The notes under the pieces are model-generated. The model ran no database searches. It worked only from the letters and a program-made list of their open reading frames with translations, and was not told the origin of the DNA. A stretch of 64,000 bases of DNA. Source: Fulvia fulva (lineage: Eukaryota > Ascomycota > Dothideomycetes > Mycosphaerellales > Mycosphaerellaceae). The stretch's first letter is position 1. Each line of letters opens with the position of its first letter. Location: assembly GCF_020509005.1 (NCBI RefSeq), contig NC_063017.1, positions 4,898,001 through 4,962,000 of the forward strand, read 5' to 3'. A program made the position numbers and the translations under genes. Positions 21,328-30,930 of this stretch are shown one piece after another.

Positions 21328-23103
21328 ATGGGGAACAGCGAGAGTAAAGACGCGGCGGCGCCCAAGTCGCCGGCGACGACCGGCGCGGAACGAGAGAAGA
21401 GGTCAGGCACGATCCGCGTGGGTGAAGGGCGACACGGGCAGTACTCGCTCTCCCACCAGCGGAAAGGTTACGGCGACCAACCCACGGCCACACAAGTCGG
21501 CAGCACTTCCGCCTCCATCTCGACAGACAAAACATACGCCCATGCCACCGTCTCGGCATCGCCCAGCCACAAGTTCCACTCCCGCGCGCGATCGATCACG
21601 ACGGGCACGCCCAGGCTCGCCGCGCAAGAGTTATCGCTCAGTCACAAGTCCGAGAGCTCGGCCATGGGCAGCAGCGACAGCAAGCCGCAGCATCGGCCGC
21701 CCTCGCGCTCCAACACCCTACCAACGCATGCGACCCCACCTGCGAGGCGCACTGCGACGCCCGATCTGCAAGAGCAGCCAGCACCGCAACATGCAGAGCC
21801 GGTAGACGTGCCCCCACCGGCGCAGGATGGGGCGACCGAGTCAAAAGATGATGACTACATACCCACTGGATACGCAGAGTCGCCCTACAGTCTCGCACCG
21901 GCCAACTTTAGTCGACCGCCTAGGTTGCCGTTGCCTATTGAGGAGGAGATACATTCGCCAGGCTCACCCATCATCTCGCCGCAAGATCTAGAGGATGTCT
22001 CGAAGCTCGAAAGTGCCGATGTAGACGACGGACGCATCCCCCGCAAGACAAGTGTGCTGAGCTCCACCACCATTGACGACGACGACGACGACGTGGGCGA
22101 TAACGATGCCTTCGCTACAGAATCGACGCAATATGGCGATGTGCGCGTTCCGACTGTGTTGGAGTGGGACGGCAAGGGCGAGAAGGTCTTCGTCACGGGC
22201 ACCTTCTGCAAGTGGGAGAAGAAGATCAAGCTGCATAAGAATAAAGATGGCAAGCAAGGATTCTCGGCGGTTGTGCAGCTGCCTCCTGGCACCCATCACG
22301 TCAAGTTCCTGGTCGATAACGAGATGTTGACTTCGAATCAGTTGCCGACCACCGTGGATTGGACGAACATTTTGGTCAACTACATCGAGATAGTGGCGCC
22401 CGTGGCGCCCGTCAAGGAAGATGAGAAGCAGCGGCCACCCGCGCCGGCTGTGCCCATGGCGATACCAGGAGCCGCTTTGACAGCGGGACAAGCGGCGGGA
22501 AGCGGCGAGGCTGCCGCAAGCCCCGATCCACAAGTACCCGGAACAGAGGCGGACATCCCGTCCACGCTGCAAGAAGCCGAAGGGAAGGGCGTACAAGTCG
22601 GATCCGTGCCCAAGCCCATACCAGGAGCCACTGCTGTTTCTGCCACACCTCGTGAAGAGTCCGCACATACAACGCACGATCCACAAGCCACGCCTGCGCC
22701 TCCTAAGCAGAAGCAGCCACGGCCGAGGTATACTAACCAGATCCCAGAGTTCCTGATAGATCTTGACAACTACAACACCCCTGAAGACGAACGCTTCCAG
22801 CGCGCTCAGAAAGTTGCCAACACATTGCCGCAGCCCCCGAGCTTGCCAATGTTCCTGAATAAGAGCATTCTCAACGGTGCGACGCCGCACAAGGACGATG
22901 CTAGTGTTCTGATCATGCCGAATCATACTGTGCTCAACCACTTGGCTACTAGCAGTATTAAGAGTGGAGTACTGGCGACAAGTGGCACGACGCGGTATAA
23001 GCGGAAGGTATGCCATCATCATTACCGCGAGACGGCGATACTCTGCTGACATCCACAGTTCCTGACGACCATCATGTACAAACCAACCTCAGACGATGGC
23101 TGA
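21328..23103 (+). CDS. SNF1/AMPK kinase complex beta subunit
   Basis: Two exons, 21328-23007 and 23059-23103, give 574 residues; the 51-nt intron has donor GTATGC and acceptor CACAG, phase 0. The protein starts MGNSESKD, a consensus N-myristoylation signal. A glycogen-binding-like AMPK1 CBM domain lies at about residues 275-360 (VLEWDGKGEKVFVTGTFCKW; LPPGTHHVKFLVDNE). The C-terminal ASC domain (RYTNQIPEFLIDLDN; PPSLPMFLNKSILN; MPNHTVLNHLATSSIK; TRYKRKFLTTIMYKP) is completed only by the short last exon. Beta subunits scaffold the Snf1 catalytic and gamma subunits and direct their location; Snf1 is needed for growth on alternative carbon sources. It corresponds to yeast Sip1/Sip2/Gal83; filamentous fungi usually have one gene. 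The linker between domains is Pro/Ala-rich and poorly conserved. Confidence 0.92.
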
Positions 23104-23871
23104 GCGAACGCAACCAAATGAAACCCAACACGACCACATGAATGACGCCGATGCAGCTACGGCTCGCAACGGCCTTGACGACACGATAGAAGACGACCAA
23201 AAGCATGACTGACTGACAAAAGACTCACGACCGACAACTCTTCTCTTGTCCTGACCTTTACCTTTCTACCTTCACACACGTTCTGCATGGAGGGGTCATA
23301 TTCGAGCGCTGGGATTGCCTCATTGGAAGGGCGAGACTGCATACGCCGAGGAGGAGGAGGAGGAGAAAGAGGATGATATGATGGAGAGATGCGGGCGCTG
23401 GATTAGAGTGATGGACCACAGGGGGAGTCTTTATAGAGGGATGAAATATGCATGCATGCCGGGGCGCGAGCCGATGGGGATGATTGTGTTTTTCAGTGAT
23501 TGAGAGATGATAGTATAGAGGGATTGAATGAGATGGCTTGAATGAGGTGCAGTGATGATGTCTCGATGAAGGCGATTCTTGTTCTTTGCAGCCTTTTTGA
23601 CTGGCACTGGTGAAGTGTGACCAATATGTATGATGCCTCTCTCCTTTGACGGGACGGGAGATTGATAAGTTGGCTGATCCTTATCAGCTGTTGTGACGGC
23701 GGCTTTTGATGTGCAATCGCGGTTGTGGCTGTGGTTTTCTTAGCAGAGTTTGTGAGGATCTTTGCTGGGGTTCATGGGCTTTTGGCTGTGAGTCTGTGAG
23801 AGGTTGGCATGGATAGGATGCGTTGCGTTGCATTTTGCAAGCGTTTGTTGTCGCGGCGCGCAGAGGGCGCG

Positions 23872-23934
23872 TGGAGGAGGAGGAGGAGGAGGAGGAGGAG
23901 GAGGAGGAGGAGGAGGTGGTGGTGGTGGTGGTGG
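23872..23934. repeat. (GGA)n-(GGT)n microsatellite
   Basis: A nearly perfect GGA trinucleotide run of about 43 nt passes directly into about 19 nt of GGT repeats. The plus strand is therefore wholly purine, then G/T, and is capable of triplex or quadruplex-type folding. It lies in an intergenic region between the SNF1 beta gene and the tRNA-His gene. Confidence 0.9.
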
Positions 23935-24300
23935 GTGCCTGTTTTGAGAGGATGGGTAGCAATGGGAGGGTGGTTGATGTTCTGGCAAGTGGGATAATGT
24001 GGGAGTGAGGATGCGGAAGGTATGGGGGTGTTGGGCTGCTGGGGATGGAGGAATGTCGCAAGAAGGGGGAGGATGGGGTGATGTATGTCTGTTCGACTTG
24101 GGGGAAATCATGAGATCATGCTCGTCGTTGTGGTGTTGAAGTCGTTCGTCAAGACGTGACATATCGCAACATAGTCGCCTGGTCTACACAAAAAAGGTCA
24201 CTGTCACTGCTCACGCAAGCAAATGAAATACTGGACATGGGCAGAGAGGTTCCAATAGGTTCGAAGGCATACAGCTTGTCAAGACAAGGACGAAAAGTGC

Positions 24301-24313
24301 AAAAGAAAAGAAG
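24301..24313 (-). terminator. Probable Pol III terminator for tRNA-His
   Basis: On the minus strand this reads CTTCTTTTCTTTT, two runs of four T starting about 25 nt after the tRNA 3' end. RNA polymerase III stops at such T runs. No longer T run lies closer to the gene. Confidence 0.55.
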
Positions 24314-24336
24314 TAGTCCATTGAAGGCAACTTGAA

Positions 24337-24491
24337 TGACCACACCCTGGATCGAACAGGGGACCTCCTCGGAGGCTGTAACAACGGATGTATGTTCCGT
24401 TCCACAACGAGACGTCTGTACACACGTTAGGGCGGATTGTTTGTGAGGTTTTGATCAGATGCACTCACGATAACCACTACACTACGTGATC
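24337..24491 (-). tRNA. tRNA-His (anticodon GUG) with two introns
   Basis: Minus-strand segments 24491-24469, 24415-24402 and 24372-24337 join to a 73-nt tRNA. Acceptor stem GATCACG/TGTGGTC (five Watson-Crick and two G.U pairs), D stem GTG/CAC, anticodon stem TCTCG/CGAGG, loop TTGTGGC with GUG at 34-36, T arm CCCTG-TTCGATC-CAGGG and discriminator A all fit. The loop TTGTGGC matches yeast and human tRNA-His as I recall them. Internal promoter boxes are intact: A box TAGTGTAGTGG and B box GTTCGATCC. Intron 2 (24373-24401, 29 nt) sits at the canonical 37/38 site. Intron 1 (24416-24468, 53 nt) lies between positions 23 and 24 in the D stem and looks spliceosomal. If intron 1 is kept, the D stem is weak (one Watson-Crick pair and two G.U pairs) and the D and anticodon arms are pushed apart. 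Whether the gene is functional or a pseudogene is not decided by sequence. Confidence 0.85.
24416..24468 (-). other. Spliceosomal-type intron inside the tRNA-His D arm
   Basis: On the minus strand the 53 nt begin GTGAGT, contain CCCTAACG 14 nt before the branch-to-acceptor end, and finish GTACAG. Length, donor, branch motif and spacing equal those of protein-gene introns in this window (for example 49-54 nt in the sugar transporter). Its removal restores the D stem CAC opposite GTG and the usual GGTTATCACG sequence. An internal GTGAG/CTCAC pairing is also possible. No bulge-helix-bulge recognised by tRNA endonuclease could be drawn at its borders. Confidence 0.75.
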
Positions 24492-25367
24492 GTTTTGTAT
24501 GAAGTCCATGGAGCTTAGTTAAACATATAGTCTAAATAGCGAGGCCCAGCCGGGTTACAATCGAAGTAGCGAGATGGAACAGCCGGTGAGGTGTGAAAGG
24601 CGGGCGGGGAGCTTGACGATGACACAGAATTCAGCTTTAGTGGGGTGCAGAGCTTTTTCGGGCTGAAGAGATCGGTCCGAAGATCGGCTTTTGAGGTTCT
24701 TCTATACCGGAAATTGGTCTGGGTTGGGACATATTGTATGGCGTGGCTATGAAGCTGTGTACAGTGGCTTTCACGGCTTTGAGGCGGCCAAAGCGCGTTG
24801 GTTATCGAACGTAGAAGAAGTCTTCAGTCTCAGCGAGGCGGCCTGACCACTGGGCGGAAGGTCCGAAGTTCAGGGATATATTCGCGGATGCATGCTATGG
24901 CCAATGTCGCACGCCGCAATGGATACGTTGATGTCGCTGGTGGGTGACCGGAGATCCGTCCACGACGACGACGACAACGGCGATGTATGAGCATTCATTC
25001 TATTTGCTGTAATGCGGCGTTCCGCCTTCCAACCAGCTGTCCCGTCTGTCGTCCAAATGACCAGCAGTCTGCATAATCTGACCAGTACCGCAACGAGGGT
25101 ATCAAGATGGCCGGCGACCCAGTGATCACAGTCGCGGCAATCGTATGCTTAGCAACGAAGCTTTGCGGAACGCTGTATTGATCGGTACAACGCGCTGATC
25201 GCGCATGATGTCCGGCTGCTATGTGTGGTGTGCAGCGATAACGTTACATCCGGCTCCAAGCTCTGTACGAGATGGCTCATATCTTTGATATGATTCTAGG
25301 CAGCGACGCAAGACCAGAAATCGGTCAGATGCCATCGATGTTGCGGATTTTGGCTTCCGACCGCTGT
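24492..25367. other. Intergenic, no gene seen
   Basis: 876 bp upstream of tRNA-His and downstream of the mitochondrial-protein gene. Only short frames occur. A small GAC repeat (about 24963-24976) is present. No TATA-like element obviously positioned for the tRNA is seen. Confidence 0.45.
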
Positions 25368-26540
25368 CTAGTCTCTGATGCATCGTCTCCAAGCCTCCAA
25401 TGCTTGATGTTCATAAGTACCTTCCGCTGGATTGCGGGCTTCGAGCTCAGCCGCAAGACCTCGAAGAGCGACCTCATATTCCGCGACGGCCTTGCTCGCG
25501 GCTTGACGCTGCGGCATATCCTTCCCGAGGATCTTCTCAGCAAGGCTAAGACCATGCCAGATGGGTATTGCTTGCAGCATCGGCCACTGCTTACTTCGTT
25601 CCAGTAGTTTCAAGGCGCGTGGCTGTAACATGTTAGCTGAACGCACATCACATGCACGATCGATCTCGCGTACCTTGATCTGCCTCTTGCTCAAATTGCT
25701 AAGCAGTCTCTCAGCATACGCCTTCACCAAGCCCTCCGTATCCCTTTTCCCGTCGTATTTCCACGCGTACACACTCGCCAGCTCAAGAAATACACCCAAC
25801 ACCTCGGGTCTTATCCTAGGATCATCTTTCCTGACCGTCCCTTCTGTTCCGTGCTTCTTCGACTCTAACAGCTGCGAGATTACCTTTGCATCCCGCAGCG
25901 CTCTCTCCAAAGCACCCTTATTCCACCCCGACTCCTGCGCCAGATCGTGCAGACCAGCTAGGAATGCCCTGAGAACAGGGTCACTCTTCAAGGTCATGCC
26001 CGTCTGCTCTGCTTGGTGTAGACATCCAATGACCACTCCGAGCTGCTTTGCTTGGAAAGCTTTCCGCACGATCTTCTCCATCAATGAGTCCGACGCGGCC
26101 TTCTTGACGCCTTCATTCAGTCCTTGGAGAAGCATTGGGAGGTTCAGCCAGTCTTTCGTTTCGCCGTTGATGATACCATTGATCGCCTTCGCAACGATTG
26201 ATCGTCTATGTGGCCATCCTTCCCGCGGGTTGATGGGCTGTAGGGTGATCTCCTCGCCGCCGACTATGGCTGTTTGGGGGTTGTCGATGAGTTGCTGCCG
26301 GAATTTCTGCTTGGTCACGAGCTTGTGTTCTTGCTTGTGCATGTAGGCGGGGATGAAGTACTTTTCGCGCACTGAGGAGAGGACATTCTGGAGCTCTTCG
26401 TGGGACGACTCGTGGAATGAGGGTAGATTTCCGCGTTGTCGGCTCGTGGTGCTGGAGAATGATCGTTTCGAGAGGTGCTGGGATTCGGTCTGGGCGGCTC
26501 TACGCAGGCGAAGAGAGCATCTGGTACATATCGAGGCCAT
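25368..26540 (-). CDS. Probable mitochondrial protein, unrecognised family
   Basis: Minus-strand exons 26540-25674 and 25622-25368 encode 373 residues. The ATG at 26540 begins MASICTRCSLRLRRAAQ, with SKRSFSSTTSRQRGN soon after: an arginine/serine-rich presequence with a likely processing site, so import into mitochondria is expected. The rest is helical with no domain I recognise (MLLQGLNEGVKKAASDSL; GVVIGCLHQAEQTG; HQALEAWRRCIRD). The helical repeats hint at a TPR- or PPR-like scaffold, which is a guess. The 51-nt intron (donor GTACGC, branch GCTAAC, acceptor TACAG) is a multiple of three with no stop, so retention would add 17 residues. It shares a 173-bp divergent promoter with the bL19m gene, consistent with a role in mitochondrial translation or assembly. 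Confidence 0.75.
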   Translation of the reverse strand: MASICTRCSLRLRRAAQTESQHLSKRSFSSTTSRQRGNLPSFHESSHEELQNVLSSVREKYFIPAYMHKQEHKLVTKQKFRQQLIDNPQTAIVGGEEITLQPINPREGWPHRRSIVAKAINGIINGETKDWLNLPMLLQGLNEGVKKAASDSLMEKIVRKAFQAKQLGVVIGCLHQAEQTGMTLKSDPVLRAFLAGLHDLAQESGWNKGALERALRDAKVISQLLESKKHGTEGTVRKDDPRIRPEVLGVFLELASVYAWKYDGKRDTEGLVKAYAERLLSNLSKRQIKVREIDRACDVRSANMLQPRALKLLERSKQWPMLQAIPIWHGLSLAEKILGKDMPQRQAASKAVAEYEVALRGLAAELEARNPAEGTYEHQALEAWRRCIRD

Positions 26541-26713
26541 GGCGACTGTACTGTAGCTGTATGAGCACGTGTATGTCGGTGTTGTCGCGATGCAATGCTC
26601 CTTGACATCGGCTCCATCGACCTCGCGCCAAGGCAAGCAAGACGTCCGAGACTCGCCGCATCGCAGCCATCGCTCTCCTGCCACACCACTTCTACCAACT
26701 GCACGCCACAACC
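26541..26713. promoter_or_regulatory. Short bidirectional promoter of two mitochondrial-protein genes
   Basis: Only 173 bp separate the start codons at 26540 (minus) and 26714 (plus). Both products carry mitochondrial presequences, so co-regulation through this shared region is plausible. No defined factor site can be assigned. Confidence 0.5.
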
Positions 26714-27516
26714 ATGTCGACATCGATACCGCCAGTGCGGCCTCTGGCTGGCTTGAAGCAGGCTCTGCGACAATGTCGAGCAGAACGAGAACGATGCCGA
26801 ACATACGCGACAGCACCGATGGCACAGAAGACCTCAATGCCCAACTACCCTTCACTGGAACCCAAGTACAATGCTCCCAAGGCAGGCTTCAGGCCCTCGC
26901 AGGCGATCAAGCAAAATCGTAAGATCAGGTGATGACAGGAGGATGATACACGCAATCTGACAATTTCATAGGCTTCGAAGAAGGACTCCGCAAGATCCCC
27001 AACATACCACCTCCACGATCAACAGCGAAACTATGCCGGGACCCCATAAACAAAGTGTACGAAGACCAGCTGAAGGTGCTGGACCCAACCGGTGCACGAA
27101 CACGACTCTTCAGTGATGACAACCCGGAGCGAGTTCAACCTGGCGATATTCTCCTTGTACGCATGAAGTCCGGCGATCCATTCTCTGGCGTAGTGCTCAA
27201 CATTCGGAAACGAAACTCGCCCATCGATACATCGATACTACTACGGAATCAATTGACGAGAGTTGGCGTGGAAATGTGGTGCAAAGTCTACTCGCCAAAC
27301 GTGGATGGAATTGAAATCGTGCAGAGGAAGGAGAAGAGGGCGAGAAGAGCTAAGCTATACTACATGAGACTGCCGAAGCACGATGTTGGTAGCGTGGAGA
27401 ACATTGTCCGCCAATACCAAAGGCAGAGGATGGGAGGTCCGATGGGAAGCAGAGACACGAAGGGTAGGGATGCCAATGCGAATAGGAAGAGGAAAAACAA
27501 GAAGGGGAGGAACTGA
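26714..27516 (+). CDS. IMG1: Mitochondrial ribosomal protein bL19m
   Basis: Two exons, 26714-26918 and 26972-27516, give 249 residues; the 53-nt intron has donor GTAAGA and acceptor CATAG, phase 1. Residues 1-35 are arginine-rich with RTYATAPMA, a mitochondrial presequence. The bL19 core follows in exon 2: VQPGDILLVRMKSGDPFSGVV, LLRNQLTRVGVEMWCKVYSP and the signature KRARRAKLYYMRLPKHDV. A long basic C-terminal extension (RKRKNKKGRN) is common in fungal mitoribosomal proteins. bL19 lies at the subunit interface of the large subunit; the yeast counterpart is Img1. The gene is divergent from the mitochondrial protein gene at 25368-26540. Confidence 0.92.
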
Positions 27517-28041
27517 GGCACTCGCGCGCGAGCATCAGGAAGTCATGATCAAATCATTCGGCATGGAGGCCGAAAAACTGCGCCTGCACTGAGTCTCTGT
27601 GTGGGACGAGCCGGGTCACCGACTATCCTCGCGACGTATCTCAGCTAGGGTGCGCAATTACTTACCGGCTACTCAACGCATAGGGAGCTTGCATACCCGA
27701 GTCTGAAGGTCGCCGATCTCCTCGTTCACCTACGCGACACGCAGAAATTGATTCGCGCTGTTCGACCGACTTTTCAGTCGGCATATGTGCGGCCACGCTT
27801 TCACTACAAGTCTGGTAGGAGCAAAGAGCATGGCAATCCCTGTGGGTACCAACATTAATGCTTATCGATCAGCGGGATGCCATTGGCTGGGTTGGGCAAT
27901 ACGATCAGATAGACCATCAAAGTCCTGTTCATTCAGGTCTATCAGATCAAACTCACGCAACCGCACAACCAATTTAAGGGCAGCAGGACGGCCATTGATC
28001 CCGGGAGGACGGTATTTGTACAGAATTTCACAGCAGCAACA
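27517..28041. other. Intergenic, promoter of the CobW-type gene
   Basis: 525 bp between bL19m and the CobW-type gene. No gene or structured RNA is recognisable. An A/C-rich leader (TTCACAGCAGCAACA) precedes the ATG at 28042. Confidence 0.45.
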
Positions 28042-30056
28042 ATGGCAAAAGCAAAGTCTGCAGCAGCAAAGTCGAACGGCGTTTCCAAAGTCACACGATC
28101 AAACGCTCAAAAGCCACTGGAGCCTGTTAAGGCTTTGCCGGTAACTCTCCTGTCAGGTTTCCTCGGCAGTGGCAAGACTACTCTACTGCAGGTATGCAAT
28201 ATCGCGGGCATGAGATTTGGCTCATACTAATATCGCAATGCTGTAGCACATCCTCCGAAGCGAACATGGCCTCCGCATCGCAGTCATCGTCAACGATATT
28301 GGAGCGTATGTAAACTCATCAATACAATCCCGACCCTGTACTAACACACTACAGCGTCAACGTCGACGCAAACCTCATCCGCAACACGCACAGAGTAACC
28401 AAAACCGAAGAAAAAGTCATCGCCCTCCAAAACGGCTGCATCTGCTGCACCCTCCGTGGTGATCTCCTCGAAGAACTCGTCCGTCTCGCTGAAATTGCCG
28501 AATTCGACTACATCATCGTTGAAAGCAGCGGCATCAGTGAACCTGAGCAAGTTGCGGAGACCTTTGACTCTCGTCTCGCTGAGCAAATCAGTGAGATGGG
28601 GAATGTCGTTGAAGGGCTTGATGAGAGCACGTTGGCTACCCTTCAGAGACTGAAGGAGGCCGGTGGTCTGGAGAAGTTCGCTCGTCTTGATACGACGTGC
28701 ACGGTTATTGATGCGTTTACCATGTTCCACGACTTCGAGACTACTGACCTCCTCTCCTCACGTCGTGACGACGTTACGCCTGAGGATGAGCGTACAGTAT
28801 CCGACCTCATGGTCGATCAGATTGAATTCGCGGATGTCATCGTCCTCAACAAGATTGATCGTGTCGACAAGGAGATGCGGGAAAGAGTAAGGACTATGAT
28901 CAAGAAGCTCAACCATCGTGCCAAGATTATCGAGAGTAGCTATGGCAAGATTGACGTGAAGGAGATTGTTAACACGGGCATGTTTAACCTTGAAGTCGCG
29001 CAGACGGGGTATGGATGGTTGCAGGATTTGCATGCGATGACGATTCGGGAGGTTAATGGGAGGAAGATGGTGACGCCGAAGCCTGAGACGGAGGAGTGAG
29101 TACCTTTAATGTGAGGGATGGGAGGTGGTGATGCTGACTATGATGACAGGTACAACGTCCGTAACTTCGTCTACGTCCGCCGACGTCCCTTCAGCCCACG
29201 CCGCCTCTTCGAACTTCTCCATGACAAGTTCATCCTACAACACCCCATCGCCGAACTCGATGAAGAAGAAGGCGAAGAAGAGGAAGAGGAGGAAGAAGAC
29301 GAAAGCATGGAAGATGCCTCCGACTCAGACAACTCCGACGAGGATGAAGAAGACGAAGACGAAGACGCCACCATGACCGAAGCCCCCGAACTCCCCTCCG
29401 ACGCCACCATCCTCGCCAACAAGCGCGCCCACCCCCTCTTCGCCAAACTCTTCCGCTCAAAGGGCGAATTTTGGCTCGCTACCCGCCCCCACCGCGCTGG
29501 CGAATGGTCCCAAGCTGGTGCTATGCTCACCCTCGCCGGCGGTCGACCGTGGTTCTGTACCATCGACCGCTCCGAGTGGGAAACTGGTACCGCTGAGATC
29601 GACAAGATGGTCGAACATGATATCAAGCAAGGCGGGAAATGGGGAGATCGCCGGCAGGAACTCGTCTTCATCGGCGAGAAATTAGACGTCGAGGCGATTG
29701 AAAAGGTTCTAGACGAGTGTCTTCTAAACGACAAAGAATGGAAGCAGTGGTGTAAAGTCATGGAGAAGGGAAGCGGGCCTAACAGCAATAGTCCAGAGGA
29801 ATTGGAGAAGAAGATGGAGAGGTTGGCGGGGATTTTCGATGATGGGTTTCCGGACTGGGATGATGAGGAGGACCATGACCATGGGGCTGGACATGGACAT
29901 GGTGGCGATGCTGTGATGAAGGATGAGGAGGTGGATTTGGAGAGGAAGGACTCGCATTCGCCGAAGAGGAATGGTGCTGCTGGTGCTGCTGGCGCTGCTG
30001 CTGCTGGCGGGAAGAAGGCGAAGCATGGGGTTAGGAAGGATGGGACTGTGTATTGA
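28042..30056 (+). CDS. CobW/ZNG1-type GTP-binding metallochaperone
   Basis: Four exons, 28042-28191, 28247-28305, 28355-29095 and 29150-30056, encode 618 residues with phases preserved. The G domain holds the P-loop SGFLGSGKTTLL (about residue 38), the metal-binding GCICC (Cys-x-Cys-Cys) in QNGCICCTLRGDLLEE, the switch VESSGISEP and the guanine motif VLNKIDRVD. The last exon carries the CobW C-terminal domain (FVYVRRRPFSPRRLFELLHD; LFRSKGEFWLATRPH; RQELVFIGEKLD). The two halves are separated by a strongly acidic insert (EEEEEEEEDE; about 29264-29380), and a His-rich patch DHDHGAGHGHGG lies near the end; both are plausible metal-binding additions. Eukaryotic members such as ZNG1 deliver zinc to methionine aminopeptidase. 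The fungal target here is inferred, not seen. It could also handle another divalent metal. Confidence 0.88.
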
Positions 30057-30930
30057 GGATTGTGAGGATGATGTGGTGTTCAGAGTAACAAAAGCTGTAT
30101 AGAGGACTTTCTTGACATCCCCCTTCCCTTTCTCTGATTTGAGCGCTAATGAGTGACTCCACTACAGCCTCAGTAGGAAGAGTTGTGCCCGACTGCGCTT
30201 CAATCATACAAGGGAAGCGCACATGCGTCTTAACGACAACGGACTACAAAAGTGTGCATTCTGCGCTACGTATATTGAACACATGTGAAGCTACTGCGCA
30301 GCACGTGCTACCGTGGTCCTCTACTTTGCTTTACTACATGACAGAAGCGCAAATACGACTTCGCACACGTACATTCCCGCACCCAGAGCCGCTGAACAGC
30401 ACGTGCTCATGTGTATTTCAACACGCGGCGTCAACCACACAAAGTTCAAATCGTCATCAACAGACTGGCGATTGAGTCCATGACTCAGCTCTAGCCACTG
30501 GACAGAAGCATTCCATGTACTTCGCGGCGAGCAGAAATGGAAGCGCTTGCAATGCTGCTAGCATCTGCAAGTTTCTGAGCCGCTGCGCTGCACTTTGCAC
30601 GCTCGTGGCTCTCATACAAGCATGGCACTGCTTCACGCGCAAAATCGCCAATTGCTCCTGTCTAATCAAGAAATCTACCAAGCACGCCTTATCTCTCGCT
30701 CACAGGCCTTGACAGCTCTGCCAAGCTCATTGTTGTAGCACGGCGTAGCTTGCGCTGCAGGATCCTGGCCACTCGATGTCGTGATGGACGATCTTAGCCC
30801 GAAGTGTTGGCCGCTTCCTGCGAGGGTGCTTCTGGTGGTACATGGATATGTCACCTCGTGGAAAGAGATAAGTATTACTGCCGGCAAGTCATCACAATGT
30901 ATGCAACAAGCTACTTGCGACACCGGCACA
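30057..30930. other. Intergenic, no gene seen
   Basis: 874 bp between the CobW-type gene and the transporter pseudogene. Short frames on both strands have no recognisable content. The part before 30931 would have held the transporter promoter. Confidence 0.45.

Larger units (their letters stand above)
23104..24336. other. Gene-free region with a purine tract
   Basis: 1.2 kb downstream of the SNF1 beta gene. It contains two imperfect GAGGA tracts: a short one at about 23348-23375 and the long GGA/GGT repeat listed separately. Frames that span it are repeat-encoded (poly-Pro or poly-Glu) and are not believed to be genes. The minus-strand T runs at 24301-24313 probably terminate the tRNA-His transcript. 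Confidence 0.5.

Noticed and set aside
21988..23052. 354-codon minus-strand frame opposite the SNF1 beta gene
   Set aside because: It is a shadow of the plus-strand gene, whose CBM and ASC domains are unmistakable.
23740..24162. Proline-repeat and glutamate-repeat frames around the GGA tract
   Set aside because: They are generated by the microsatellite and have no flanking coding character.
24373..24401. Reading the second tRNA-His insertion as another spliceosomal intron
   Set aside because: It is 29 nt, lacks a GT donor at the right place and sits exactly at the canonical 37/38 site, so tRNA endonuclease removal is the sound explanation.
24416..24491. tRNA-Gln (CUG) reading of the 5' half with one long intron
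   Set aside because: The anticodon stem AGTGC has no partner in the 3' half; the His solution pairs all stems.
25272..26346. Plus-strand frames over the unrecognised mitochondrial gene
   Set aside because: The minus strand has a presequence, long continuous frame and a good intron; the plus frames are shadows.
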